The notes: generated by a model not told the origin, from the sequence alone. Numbered from the stretch's first letter, positions 1 through 11,112 are shown. The stretch: DNA of 64,000 nucleotides from Elmis aenea (GCA_947652605.1 OX393576.1:57450966-57514965), one strand, 5' to 3'. Translations and numbers: made by a program.

Positions 1-190
1 ATATACAGGGTGTTCCATATAAAAAAACAATGTTTGGTAGCAGAGCGCAGAAACAAAACACTGTGTATAGTTGAAAATTTTAGGTTATGTAGTAAATGAT
101 TACAAAAAACTTTTATATTTAACTTTTATTAATATTATTACTAATAACAGAGCTATCGAATAATTCGTCTTGGCTGGGACACCCTCTATA
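1..190. repeat. Short TIR element with TACAGGGTG terminus
   Basis: The left end reads ATATACAGGGTGTTCC and the right end (about 175-190) reads GGGACACCCTCTATA, which is its imperfect inverse complement. No coding capacity is visible in between. The terminus matches the foldback family found throughout this window (31494, 37643, 46739, 50481, 61877). The window edge may cut the element or its target duplication. Confidence 0.55.
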
Positions 191-857
191 TTAAGACGGA
201 GTTTAGTAAGCGGATAACCTTTTTGTTTGTTTAATATATGAAAGGTGTGTTTTCAACAGTCCTTAAAAATCGTGTCACACATCCTTACACGTATTTTTTA
301 TGTGTGTGCCCAAATTTTATTTCCTAATGAAAGTATGTCAGTGTAAGATTGTGTCGGAAGATGGAACGCCCACTCAATAACCCACAATGTGTTCTTAAAA
401 ATTTCACGAAAATGCGTTGCGTGATCTTCACTAAATATTGATTCATGATGCTTCGTGGCAGTATCTTTTAAATTACTTTATTTCCTGTCAATTCAGACCA
501 TTTAGTGTGACGTCAGAGGCTATAAAATTCTTCTACCGCTTTTTCACATCGTTTCATTATATTTGGGACCATCAATTTCGTTATGGATTTTTGATAACAT
601 CAATTTTTCTAGTTGCTTATGGTGCAAGATTAATCTCTTATCATTTTTATTATATTGAGGTCTAGCAGAAGTCAGTGACTTCACTTTATATTTGTTTGTC
701 TTAGTACTGCAAATGTGATATTTTTTAAATCATTTAATTCACAATTTTACATGTATGACATGGCTATCTTGCATTATAACCAACGAAATTAGTGTCTACT
801 ATATAAGATATATAGAGTATTAAATTAGGGTGCTAAAAAGTCATTGGTATTTTCAAC
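191..857. other. AT-rich DNA without recognisable genes
   Basis: No conserved protein, RNA or repeat structure was recognised. The 75-codon open frame at 438-665 has no family resemblance and ordinary AT-rich composition. Confidence 0.5.
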
Positions 858-3779
858 ATGTCATTTGAAAACATTGCTATTTTAAGGACACTGCCGATAC
901 AAATAAATTTAATTTGTGTATTGCGAATAGGTAAAATGGAAGAAATTGCGAGGGAATTAGATAAATATAATATAGACGTAGCGGCTATACAAGAAACAAG
1001 ATGGGAAAGAGTGGGCGAAATAACAAAAGATAAATATACTTTCCTCTACAGTGGAGAAGAAAAAAGAGGAAGAAATGGTGTTGGATACTATATAGGGAAG
1101 AAGTTAGCAAATAATATAATAGAGTTCACACCAGTGAATGGGAGAATTGCACTGCTTCGCCTAAAGTTTAAGACCAAGTATATATCAGTTGTTAACATAT
1201 ACGCACCTACAGAAGTCGCAGAACAAACTGAAAAAGACAACTTCTATGAAAAATTAAACAAAATATGTGAAGATCTGCCAAAAAAGGACGAAGTGATAAT
1301 AATGGGAGATGCGAATGCCCAAATAGGAAAAGAGACGTACTTAAGTGAAGTCACGGGAACTGGAAAGGGAATAATACATAGTGAAACTAACGATAACGGA
1401 CACAGACTATCACAATTAGCAGGATCGCTAAATATGACTCTGCAGTCAACAAAATTCGAACACCCCAGAAAGCATAAAGTAACATGGAGACACCCAACAG
1501 GAGTCATAGAAAATCAAATCGACCACATAATGGCTACAAAAGGAATCGGCAAAAAAATAACAGACACAAGAACATACAGAGGAGCACAGGCTGAAACAGA
1601 CCACTATATGGTTGTAGCTACGATAAGCAATGTAGAATTACAAAGGAGACACAACACGAATAAACACAACAAAAGATGGGATGTAGAGACCCTACAAAAA
1701 AAAGAAGTACGAGAAAAGCTGGAAGAAATTAATTCAAAAAATACGCAGAACCAAACAACAAATATAGACGAAATATGGAAAGAAATAAAGGAAAATACGA
1801 CAAGGGCAGCAAAAGAAATACTAGGAAGAGCGCCGACAAATCGACAAAATAAAGAAAGGTTTAATCAGGAATGTGAAGAAGCCAGAAAACAAAAAAATCT
1901 TGCAAGAACTAAATGGATTACAAGTAATGCAGAACAAGATAGAACCGACTACCAAATAAAAAGAAATCTAGCAAATGCAGTGTATAAAAAGAGAAAAAAC
2001 GACTGGATAAACACGATGCTAGAAGAGATAGAACAAGAAGGTAGAAACTCCAACCTGAAACATTTCTACAAAAAAATAAGACTCCAGTACAACAGTAAAA
2101 TAACTAAAATCAGAGGAATAAAAAATAAAACCGGTAAAATAGAGAACGACCCACAAAAAATGGGAGACATATGGAAGCAATATTACAGAGAAATGCTATA
2201 TACGAAAGAGGGTGATATACGAAATGAAGAAAATAAATCGGAACAAGAAGAAGGAGAAGATTGCCCCGAAGAAGATGAAATACAAAAAGAAATAAGAAAG
2301 CTAAAAAATGGCAAAGCTCCGGGAGAGGACGAGATAGAGGCAGAACTGTTAAAATATGGAGGACAGCAACTACATACACAAGTATGCTACTTAATTAGAC
2401 AAATATGGACGCAAAACAAGATGCCAAAGGACTGGAATACTAGTATAATCATACCACTGCACAAAAAAGGGGGAAAGGAGAACTGTAAAAACTATAGACC
2501 CATAGCTTTGCTAAATACCGCCTACAAAATCTTAGCGAAGTTGATAAATAAGAGACTAAAGACACACGCTGAGAAAATACTAGGAGACTACCAAAATGGC
2601 TTTAGATCTGGTCGATCCACCATAGATGCTATACACACTTTAGACCAAATACTCCAAAAAATGTGGGAACATAATAAAGAGATACACGTAGCTTTCATAG
2701 ATTTTAAAACTGCCTTCGACTCGGTTAAAAGAAAAGAATCGCTAAGAGAATTGGAACTATTGGGAATACCGGGGAAACTAATAACACTGCTAGAAATGAC
2801 CCTCAACAACACAACAGCAAAAGTGAGATTCCAAGGAATAACAACAGAACCCTTTAAAGTAAACAAAGGCGTAAAACAAGGGGACTCACTATCCCCCACC
2901 ATATTTAATTTAATACTAGAAGGTGCACTACGAAAAGCGAAACTAGATAAAAAAAACATCATGATCAACCAAATACAAATAATAGCGTATGCTGACGATA
3001 TAGCAATTATAGGGAATAGAAGAGAAGACCTAATAAGAGCGATAGATCAACTAGACAAAGAAGCAAAAAAACTGGGTCTGGAAATAAATGAAGAAAAAAC
3101 AAAATATATGAAGATAGGAAAAGAAAATATGCACTTACAGAACGATCTACAAACAAAAGAATACACCTTCGAAGAAGTTAATACTTTCAACTACTTAGGC
3201 GTGACAGTGGGACAAGCTGGAAAGAACAGAGCGAAGGAGAGAATTCTGAAGGGAAATCAAGCATACGGCAGAAACAAAACCCTACTAAAGAGCAAAACAA
3301 TAAGCAAAACAACAAAAATAAAAATTTACAAAACCCTGATAAGACCCGTCATAACATATGCCATGGAAACAGTAGCAATAAATAAGAAAGAGGAGGAAGA
3401 ATTAAAAATAGTGGAGAGGAAAATAATGAGAGCAATACTAGGTCCTAACGTAACAAGAGATGGAGAAGTAAGACTGAGAAGGAACAAAGAAATAGAGGAG
3501 GAACTCGGAGGAGAAAACATCACTCGACACATCAAAGTACAGCGACTACGATGGGCAGGACACATCATGCGAAGGAAACCAACCGCAATGCTCAGGAGGG
3601 TAACAGAATGGATTCCTATTTGGCCCAGAAACAAGGGTAGACCAAGGAAAATATGGAGAGACGCCCTGGAGGAAGATGCAAAGGCACTGGGAATAAGGGA
3701 ATGGAAATTTAAATGCAAAGACAGGAAAGAATGGAAGAAAATAACGGAGGCAGCCAGAACTAATGAGCTTGAAAATTAG
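858..3779 (+). CDS. Non-LTR retrotransposon endonuclease-reverse transcriptase (RTE-like)
   Basis: A single uninterrupted 973-codon frame encodes the polyprotein of an APE-type LINE, of the kind often annotated as craniofacial development protein 2-like in insects. It would nick target DNA and copy its own RNA there. The endonuclease occupies about residues 25-255: QETRW (Glu46), GDANAQIG (150-157), IDHIMA (221-226) and ETDHY (246-250). Reverse transcriptase follows: YRPIAL at 546, FIDF at 613, QGDSLSP at 674 and the catalytic YADD at 711-714. The C-terminal RLRWAGHIMRR segment is typical of these LINEs. The first endonuclease strand, which normally has a TWNVR-like motif with a catalytic Asn, is missing. 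Alignment to family sense starts near LRIGKMEEI, so roughly the first 22 residues are probably fused flanking DNA and the ATG at 858 is fortuitous. The copy is young (no stops or frameshifts) but 5'-truncated and probably endonuclease-dead. Confidence 0.93.
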   Translation: MSFENIAILRTLPIQINLICVLRIGKMEEIARELDKYNIDVAAIQETRWERVGEITKDKYTFLYSGEEKRGRNGVGYYIGKKLANNIIEFTPVNGRIALLRLKFKTKYISVVNIYAPTEVAEQTEKDNFYEKLNKICEDLPKKDEVIIMGDANAQIGKETYLSEVTGTGKGIIHSETNDNGHRLSQLAGSLNMTLQSTKFEHPRKHKVTWRHPTGVIENQIDHIMATKGIGKKITDTRTYRGAQAETDHYMVVATISNVELQRRHNTNKHNKRWDVETLQKKEVREKLEEINSKNTQNQTTNIDEIWKEIKENTTRAAKEILGRAPTNRQNKERFNQECEEARKQKNLARTKWITSNAEQDRTDYQIKRNLANAVYKKRKNDWINTMLEEIEQEGRNSNLKHFYKKIRLQYNSKITKIRGIKNKTGKIENDPQKMGDIWKQYYREMLYTKEGDIRNEENKSEQEEGEDCPEEDEIQKEIRKLKNGKAPGEDEIEAELLKYGGQQLHTQVCYLIRQIWTQNKMPKDWNTSIIIPLHKKGGKENCKNYRPIALLNTAYKILAKLINKRLKTHAEKILGDYQNGFRSGRSTIDAIHTLDQILQKMWEHNKEIHVAFIDFKTAFDSVKRKESLRELELLGIPGKLITLLEMTLNNTTAKVRFQGITTEPFKVNKGVKQGDSLSPTIFNLILEGALRKAKLDKKNIMINQIQIIAYADDIAIIGNRREDLIRAIDQLDKEAKKLGLEINEEKTKYMKIGKENMHLQNDLQTKEYTFEEVNTFNYLGVTVGQAGKNRAKERILKGNQAYGRNKTLLKSKTISKTTKIKIYKTLIRPVITYAMETVAINKKEEEELKIVERKIMRAILGPNVTRDGEVRLRRNKEIEEELGGENITRHIKVQRLRWAGHIMRRKPTAMLRRVTEWIPIWPRNKGRPRKIWRDALEEDAKALGIREWKFKCKDRKEWKKITEAARTNELEN

Positions 3780-3872
3780 AGGAGAGGACTGATCCACCTC
3801 ATTAAATGGATTTACAACAACGCCTCGGCGTTAGCCATAATCCTTAGGATTATACGGCTCAATGATGATGAT
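3780..3872 (+). repeat. LINE 3' UTR with hairpin and ATG-repeat tail
   Basis: The short trailer of the preceding LINE contains a hairpin around 3835-3861 (TAATCC, TTA, GGATTA, flanked by GCC and GGC). It ends in a microsatellite-like tail, ATGATGATGATT, instead of poly(A). Short tandem-repeat tails are usual for RTE-clade elements and mark the 3' end of the insertion. The hairpin may be the template feature recognised by the reverse transcriptase. Confidence 0.7.
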
Positions 3873-4420
3873 TGTTTAAAAGTATCCAGGCAGTCATTTG
3901 GAATTCTGTCCACTTGTGGATATCTTAGGGTTAATGTTGTTTGCTCAAAGCTGTGATCTTTAAGCGTTCTAAGGGATTATGTCGCTTGAGAAATTATCAT
4001 TAGTGAGATCTGCTGAAACATGCAAAGTAAATTATTGCTTGAACTGAACATGATCTTTTCACTAAATAATATTTTTAATTACATTACGGCTTTCTATCAG
4101 TTGTATAGTAAAGTTTTGGTGGTCTTATACCTTTCAATATTAAATCGTATGTACACTGCTAGTTTATTTGCTTTTATTTGAACCCATGAATGTAATTTAA
4201 TTACTTGTCATTTACTTATTAGCGTTAATTATTCACTTTTGGCAACAATATATAGCACATTTACATAGCTCAACAAAGTATTTAAATTATGGGAAATAGT
4301 AACGCAATAAAAATATACTGAAAAAATAAATATGCGTTGCATATCGATTTTCAGTGATTGTTGTGGTCTCTTTATTTTGTTGTAATCAGGTTTCTATCAC
4401 AATCTATTATCTACAAATCG
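3873..4420. other. AT-rich DNA, nothing recognised
   Basis: No coding or repeat structure beyond simple A/T richness was seen between the LINE tail and the next foldback element. Confidence 0.5.
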
Positions 4421-5325
4421 CCCTGCCGGTACGCGACAACTGGGCGACGGTCAACTGGGCGAGACCAACTGGGCGACGGCCAACTTGGGCGACGGTCAAG
4501 TTGGCGACGGTCAACTGGGCGACGGTCAACTGGGCGAGACCAACTGGCCGATAATCTACTGGGCGACGAAACTTAAACATCTTTGCTTGCTCATGTTAGC
4601 ACACGATTTTACAGATTGTTTTTTTAAATATTGATAAAATATAATTTTACATAATTTTGTAGAACTACATCATACATTAAAATTTTTAGAATGACTTAAG
4701 AAAGGTATGTTTAAAAAAAGTGGTCCAAAAATAATTTAAAAATGAAAAAGTATTCTAGCTGTTATAATAAGCAAGACTCCATGTTTTAACTTAAGTTTTT
4801 AACACCCTGTATATCTGATATGTGTGAATATGTTGGTTATAAAATAATATTAATAAATGACTTATCATTCTATTATTTAGTTTCCCAGCTAATAGACTAT
4901 TTACGAGGTATTGCTTATAACATGAATTATAATTCAAAAATAATTATGTTGTTTTGAATGTTATATACTATTTCTTTTAAAATGTAAATGTGATTTTCTC
5001 TTTATTTTAATATTGCGCAATCAAATAATTTTAGTTTAAAATTACTTTCGGACCACCTTATTTAACATGTCTATTTTAAGTGATTCTACAAATTTCGATG
5101 TATGATATAGTTCTACGAAATTAATTAATTATATTTTAGCAATATTTATAAAAACAATCAGTTAAATCGTGTGCTAACATGAGCGTGCAAACATGCTTAA
5201 GTTCCTGTCGCCCAGTTAATCGCCACCCAGTTGACCGTCGTCATCCAGTTGACCATCGCCCAGTTAACCGTCCGTCGCCCAGTCGCCGTCGCCCAGTTGA
5301 CCGCGTCCGCGCCTTGCTGTACCGT
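4421..5325. mobile_element. Foldback element with inverted GGGCGACGGTCAACT arrays
   Basis: A 0.9-kb element whose halves are inverse complements. The left end (4436-4570) is an array of short units built on AACTGGGCGACGGTC. The right end (about 5207-5305) carries the inverse form, built on CGCCCAGTTGACCGTCG. Pairing continues inward: CATGTTAGCACACGATTT at about 4592 matches AAATCGTGTGCTAACATG near 5163, and GAACTACATCATACATTAAA near 4662 matches the inverse near 5098-5120. The GC-rich arrays stand out from the AT-rich flanks. Two open frames over the left array are translations of the repeat, not genes. A CACCCTGTATAT motif at 4803 lies in the loop. Confidence 0.8.
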
Positions 5326-6225
5326 ATGGCAATTTTCGTTGTCGTTTTCATGAAATAATGTACCGACTTTCGAGGGTCTCAAGCGAAAATTGGCCAAAAA
5401 GTCTCTAAAGTTCCTATGGATTTGTTAAATCGTGTGACATACTTTTCAAAACTTTATAAATGTAACCTGAAATTAAAGCTATTCTATTTGTTTCATATTT
5501 ACTTTAAAGAAAAAACATCCTTCTAGACATAAATGAGTAGTAAATATTTAATTTTAATATTAGATTATAATGCTGTTTTATTGTTGCACACTAAACACGT
5601 ATTACAGTTTTTGCAATCATATAATCTTGGATATGTTTACCACATTTGTTTGAAAATACATTTATTCTGCTTATTATATTAAAGTGAAACATATTTATAA
5701 ACGTTTTTAACGTAGAGCGCGTGCAAATACTTCTTTTTTAATGGGCGCTTTTGAATATTTACAACGCAACGTATTTTTAGGCTTCATGTATCCATAATAA
5801 ATCCGATAAGCTTCAGCAATGTTATTATTCCAGTGCTAAACATATATTTACCTTGTTTACGATGTCTGAACAAATGTTAATTCACACGACCTATTCGCGA
5901 TATGGCAATACAAACATACAATATCCAAAACAGCGTGTACCAGGCGCATATGGTGGCAATCCATCCACCCCGTTTATCCCTATAAACAGAATAGGCATGG
6001 TATAGACATGTTGTACACGGAACACATTTAGAGTGCTGTTACAAATCTGGTGTACGACTCTACATGAGAAAACCGCAGAGTGCTGTCGCACTAGCACTGC
6101 ATCTCTTCCATTTCACGTTGGATGAATATGTAAATATTTCATAGTATGCATCATTTATAGACTCTTAGGAGGTACACTAAAGAGATTTCGATTCGCGAGG
6201 TTTATTTTAACACATTATTGAGCTA
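5326..6225. other. AT-rich DNA, nothing recognised
   Basis: No gene or clear repeat was recognised. A 68-codon minus-strand frame at 5891-6097 has no family resemblance. Confidence 0.45.
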
Positions 6226-6960
6226 GGTATTGTGACGTGCGCTTATGCAACGTCGTTATTTACTTAAAGGTTTTGTTGCTTTTGATGTGGCTCGTGTCGT
6301 CGGATGCTCTGGAGGACTCCTTCACGTCGTTAAGCGTAGTGCACCAGGTCTAGAGTAGCTGTAAGGTAGTGAGGTTGGCGAAATTAAACAACATTTACTT
6401 TGTGATCGGTGTTTATTATTCATATTTTGTTCAATATTTTGTAGTTGGAGTTTTAACGTAGATTCGTGAGTATGTGTGCGGATGCGTATGTATGAAATTA
6501 CGTGTGATTGTGTGTGCAACCGAATGTTGGTGTCTGTATGAAATTATGTGTTTTATGTGTACAATTAAATGTTGGTGTAGGTGTAAATATTGTGTTTGTG
6601 TATGCGTGTATCTGTTTAAACTCCAACTAGGTCTGTCGAATAGCGAAAGCTCGCCCATCAGACCTCTTTGTTGGAGTTGGTAGGAAGACTTTATGGGGTC
6701 GATCGATAAGCGATAATTCGCCCGCAGACCCCGCTCTAAAGTCCATAAAATAATTGCGCCGTGTGCTCTCGTAGCGAAAACTCGCCCAAACTGCACGTGC
6801 AATGGCCCAAAGGGTTACAAGATAACAGGAGCTTCAGAATCTAGCGAAAACTCGCCGCAGAAGCTGGCTCTGTATATCAGGTGGAATGTGTATGATTGTG
6901 TCGTGTGGTTCTGTGTTGAACCCCTTTATTTTGACATACACATCTTTTTATACATGTTTT
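6226..6960. repeat. Possible LTR or leader of an unrecognised retroelement
   Basis: This block has higher GC than its flanks and a distinct internal organisation. It contains a two-unit imperfect repeat of about 55 bp (6489-6590, units beginning near GTATGAAATTA) followed by four stem-loops described separately. It could begin at TGTGACGTGCGC (6230) and end near TTGACATACACA (6950), which would give the TG...CA ends of an LTR. No primer-binding site, polypurine tract or coding region was found beside it, so the LTR idea is only inference. Confidence 0.3.
6619..6873. repeat. Array of four AGCGA-loop-TCGCC stem-loops
   Basis: Four consecutive hairpins share an inner core GCGA-NNNN-TCGC, at 6643-6654, 6710-6721, 6774-6785 and 6844-6855. 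Loops are AAGC, TAAT, AAAC and AAAC. Each core sits inside different but self-complementary outer stems. First: AACTCCAAC/GTTGGAGTT and AGGTCTG/CAGACCT. Second: GACTTTA/TAAAGTC and GGGGTC/GACCCC. Third: GTGC/GCAC and TTGC/GCAA. Fourth: AGCTTC/GAAGCT and ACAG/CTGT. Conserved loops with unlike but pairing stems are what selection on RNA (or DNA) structure leaves. The strand is not determined, because hairpins read on both strands. The function is unknown. Confidence 0.75.
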
Positions 6961-7960
6961 TGGAAGCGTGGGGTGAAAAATAGCTAAACTACGCCTATTA
7001 GTCGCTTTGAACTAATTACAATCCTAGTATTGAATAAAAAAGGCGTAAAACAAAATTTAGTCGTTTGTTAATTCGTTATTTAGTTGTGTGCACAGAGAGG
7101 GGGTGCAATCCGGATGTTTTAGTTTGTTACTGACTGTGCCCCTCCAAAACTAGATAATCTAAACAAAACTGATTCCTGTTTTCACCCCACCAAAATTCCT
7201 AAATAAAGTTGTACACGCTAAAATATGTTAAACTGCATTCAAGTTACATCAAATAATAATAAAATTACATCTATGCTAATATTTTACAAGAATAAACATT
7301 GTCATTAAAAACGATACAAATTACATACACTGAAAGAGGTCATGTCATGGCCATGGCCCTTTTAATAAACTAACAGGTGTTCCCTTAGGAATGTTCATTG
7401 AGTTCGTGGTTCACATACAATATTTCAATCATCAAGTCATTCCATACTTTCTTTAGCCGACCTAGCTAGCATACCATCGGTCCAAGTACCGATAATTTAC
7501 GATGTCATTTACTATTAGTCAGGCCATATGCCCACGAAACAACCCCAAACACCCTGACCTTATTTTTGAGTGTATTATTTACGTATTTAATAACGTAGCC
7601 CTTCCATGGCTAAACTAATGTTTTTTAAGAAATAGTTGATAAGAAACAGACTAAACAAACTTAAGTTTAAAAATATTCTTTAATTTTAAAATTCCCACGA
7701 TAGTTTTGGAAGCCAGAACAATTATTGAAGGTGCATAACTTGAAAATATTGATTTTATTTAAAATTATTTATATTACTAATGCAGCCGTCACAGTATGTC
7801 GTAAACTGTATATTATTATCGTTATATTTCTCAATAATTTTGAAAAAGACAGCTCTGATACTTCAACAAATATAGCTGAACAAAGGTTAGTGTAAGTGTA
7901 GAACAAAACATAGTGAATACGTATCCTGGATGCTGAATCGAATGCTAAAATCCATGATAA
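6961..7960. other. AT-rich DNA, nothing recognised
   Basis: No gene, RNA or repeat with recognisable family was seen. The segment near 7070-7150 contains GC-richer stretches (GAGAGGGGGTGCAATCC, GTGCCCCTCC) without a clear partner. Confidence 0.4.
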
Positions 7961-7992
7961 TTGATAGGTTTAAATATTTGCTTGCGAGTTTT

Positions 7993-8715
7993 TTACAGCT
8001 TCTTCGGTTGTTTATCGCACCCCAGTTGCCATTTCTTCCTATATTCACACATCTCCTTTGTTAGGTGTCTTCTTTCCATTGCTTCTTCTACAGCATCTTT
8101 CCATTTCTTCCGTGGACGCCCCATTTTGTTACGTTCATGTGAGTCCCATACAAAAATTTTCTTTGGCCATCTATGCATAATAGGCATTTTTGTTAGATGG
8201 CCTTACCTGTGAGTTTTTTCCTCTTTATATTGTCCTTGTTGTTTGTTTTAATTTGCTTCTATTTATTATTTCAATCTTGCTTACATGGTCCAGTTTTTTG
8301 ACCCCGCAGTATCTTCTTCAAAAGTTCATCTCTATGGCCTCTTGATATCGTTTTTGTCTCGTGTTCATCACCCAATTTTTTGATCCGTACGTTACGTAAG
8401 TAACTCTCCACGATTTTACTACTCAATACATATATGTTTTTTAGATTTTTTTTTGTTTATTTCGTTACTCCATAAGATGGAGTTGAGTCTTCTTGTTACA
8501 ACTCTCCCTCTCGATACCTTATCTCTAACGTCCGTATCATCCGACCCATCCGAGGTTAGATTCACTCCCAAATATTAATTTATAATTCCTTGTTTGTTTA
8601 ATTCCTAATTTTCCTAATTTTAAGTCTTTTTCATTTCTCCCTTCAACCATGTATCCCGTTTTTTGCCTATTTACCTCCAAACCCCATTCTGTATATTCTT
8701 CTATGTTGTAAGTAT
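7993..8715 (-). pseudogene. LINE reverse transcriptase C-terminal relic
   Basis: Read on the minus strand through several frameshifts, this encodes the end of a LINE ORF2 from a lineage distinct from the 858-3779 element. Family-like segments in order are GLEVNRQKT near 8690, LNSILWSN near 8470, a decayed VESYLRYVRIK region near 8400, and finally GRPRKKWKDAVEEAM with YRKKWQL near 8030-8120 (the usual GRPRxRW tail). The YxDD box and everything upstream are absent. The longest open piece is only 64 codons. It is a dead 5'-truncated copy. Confidence 0.75.
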
Positions 8716-8831
8716 AAATAACTTCTTTAAAATTATATTTAGCTAATTATTGTAAGTTATTCGTGAAATACTGAAATAGCTCTTCAAGTATTAACTCATC
8801 ATTATAATTTTTTTTGTGTATCTCTTTAAAA

Positions 8832-9267
8832 CAGGGGTTTGGAGCGGAGCACGGAGCTGGCGCACGGAGCAGTGGAGCAATGGGTTTTTGCCCGGAGCAG
8901 GAGCGGAGCCCGGAGCAAAGAATTTTGATCGCTCTCCTGCTCCATTTTATTATGTACAATTTTTAAAAAACTACTTTTTTTTCTTTTTTTTTAATGTTAG
9001 AAGATAAATAATTTGTTTTTTCAAACATTTATTTAAAACTTCACTTGTTTGTTAGGGTCAAATATTGTATTTTTGACCAACTTCTACATATCCGATAAAA
9101 TTAAAACTTTGTTTTTAAAAACAATTTGTTTAATCAAAAAAGTTTTTTTTAATGTTAACAATATTTGGAGCACGGAGCGGAGCTGGAGCGGAGCCGGAGC
9201 AGGCATTTTGATGCCGGAGCGGAGCTGGAGCGGAGCAATTGAACAATTGGACTGCTCCAAACCCATG
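8832..9267. mobile_element. Non-autonomous hAT element rich in GGAGC repeats
   Basis: The left terminus CAGGGGTTTGGAGC and the right terminus GCTCCAAACCCATG form a terminal inverted repeat. The flanks are CTTTAAAA (8824-8831) and CTTTAATA (9268-9275), an 8-bp target duplication with one difference, as expected for hAT elements. Both ends are packed with the pentamer-based motif GGAGCGGAGC(T/C), and the middle is AT-rich without coding capacity. The small open frames on both strands are translations of the repeats. Confidence 0.8.
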
Positions 9268-9757
9268 CTTTAATATAAACTTATTTTTAAATTATCTGTT
9301 TAGTTTTAGTAAATATTGATCAAAGCAGGTTCTTACTTATAGTATTTCCTTTCTTAAAGAAGATTTTATATTTTATTTATCTTTAGATGGATGGTAAAGC
9401 CATTCGTTTCCGCACACTCGTTCGTTGTACTGCCGCATTTATACGGAAATAATAATTGTTGGCCATAAAACGGCGCATAAAGTTGTGGTCACGAGTGAGT
9501 GATGGCGTAATTTCAGGATTCCACATCCCAGATAAAATAAAAGTGAAGCATAAGATGTTGTTTAAAGGCTTTCACGTAATACCGAGGCCGCTAATGTGCC
9601 AACGAGCGTGCCTGTCTAACGCTCTGTGTAATGTAGTAGATTTTTATACTCCCTCAACACATCACATGTTAGGCTTCCAAGTTTACTTCTATTTGTATAT
9701 AAGTAATTTACAATACCTTATAAGTAAAGCAAAAATGTACCAACTGAGTTGTTTTAA
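9268..9757. other. Unannotated AT-rich DNA
   Basis: No recognisable gene or repeat. The open frame 9456-9842 runs across the piggyBac-like boundary at 9758 and is not credible as a gene. Confidence 0.45.
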
Positions 9758-11029
9758 CCCTAGGTTTACCGTTAAAGTTTTCACCCTTCGTTTACCGTTA
9801 AGGTACCCGGGTACTTTCATTTATTTTGTAATGAAAATATAGTATTTTTCAAATTATCCTATAATTGTCTCGATTTTCATTTAGGAAAATATTTATTATT
9901 GTATAAAATTATTAATCTACAAGATTTTTTATTCAAAAAATTTGTTATTCAACATTTGTTATTCATAAACAATAACAATTCAACTTATTATTTAAAAACA
10001 TTTTTATTCAAAAAAATGTATCATTCTAAAATATTACAATTAAAATTATTAAAAAACAACTAAAATCAACTATAAAATACCACACTGACGTTTAAATGAC
10101 ATTTTTGTTGATTAAGATTTTTTTTGTTTTCCACGACACGCTTGAAAATTTTGTGAAACTTAATCTATTTTAGTTAAACTTTTATTTTTTATTTCTTATT
10201 AGTTTTGCACTAAAATTAACCTATGATTACATCATTCTATTCAGAAAAAAAGTGTCTACCAGATTAAGTAAAAAAAACAGATGGTGCTATTTGAAAAAAA
10301 AAAATTACTATCGTTTGACATTTAAGTTCAACTTGAAAAAAAAATGAAATTTAATTCAGTTTATAGTATTTAAGGAGCTATTTCATTTACTTTTTTGTTC
10401 ACCAAAATCGGACCACAAACAACGGAGTTACAGCTTGCGGCGTTTTTTGTGTGACATCCTGTATGCATACCGTTCCCGTAATGCCATACGTTTCGTGTTC
10501 CCGGGAACGCTTTTATTGTCACCATCGCCATGTCTTCTTTTACTAGTTGGAATAAATACATGAAATCTATTTCAAACAAACCAACAAGTACACAAACAAC
10601 ATAGGTACCATGGCAACTGACCTGTTGCGTTTGATGGTCCAGCTACTTCGTTATCCATAAATACAAAACTAATTATTGTTCACTTTACTAATCTAACTTT
10701 ATGGAAACTGAATTTTTACTCGCGACAGAGTCAAAACAAACGAAAAAAGCGTCCGACAGCTCAAATACCAAGACGCGCGACGCGGCGCCTTGTACATAAC
10801 GTTTAGTACCCGAGTGCGGGTACCCTAAGGGTAAACGGCGAATAAAAATAATTCAAAATGATTTTACTAAAAATCTAAAAACGCAATTCATTTCAAATTT
10901 TTACCATATGTGTACAACATGTAGATTTAAGATGTCAGAGACGTTCAGGGCCCAAATCACCCCGAACACAAAAAATCAAATCAGTTAAAACGAAAAAGTT
11001 ACCCAGGTACCTCAATGGTAAACCTAGGG
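9758..11029. mobile_element. TTAA-flanked piggyBac-like element, non-coding
   Basis: The element is bounded by TTAA at 9754-9757 and 11030-11033. The left end CCCTAGGTTTACCGTT and the inverse of the right end CCCTAGGTTTACCATT are nearly identical inverted repeats. Subterminal copies of GTTTACCGTTAAGGTACCCG (9790) and its inverse form near 10800-10840 add a second inverted pair. TTAA target sites and CCC-starting ends define the piggyBac superfamily. No transposase similarity was seen, so this is a non-autonomous derivative. The 69-codon minus-strand frame at 10370-10579 has no recognised family. Confidence 0.75.
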
Positions 11030-11112
11030 TTAAACGATAAATACATCTTTTGTCCCGACATTTTTGGACGTGTTGGAGATAATACAAAAAAAAAAACAGT
11101 TTTTATTTAGTT

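Noticed and set aside
4354..4576. Two overlapping frames with repeated ATVNWARPTG-like words
   Set aside because: They are translations of the inverted minisatellite array in two frames.
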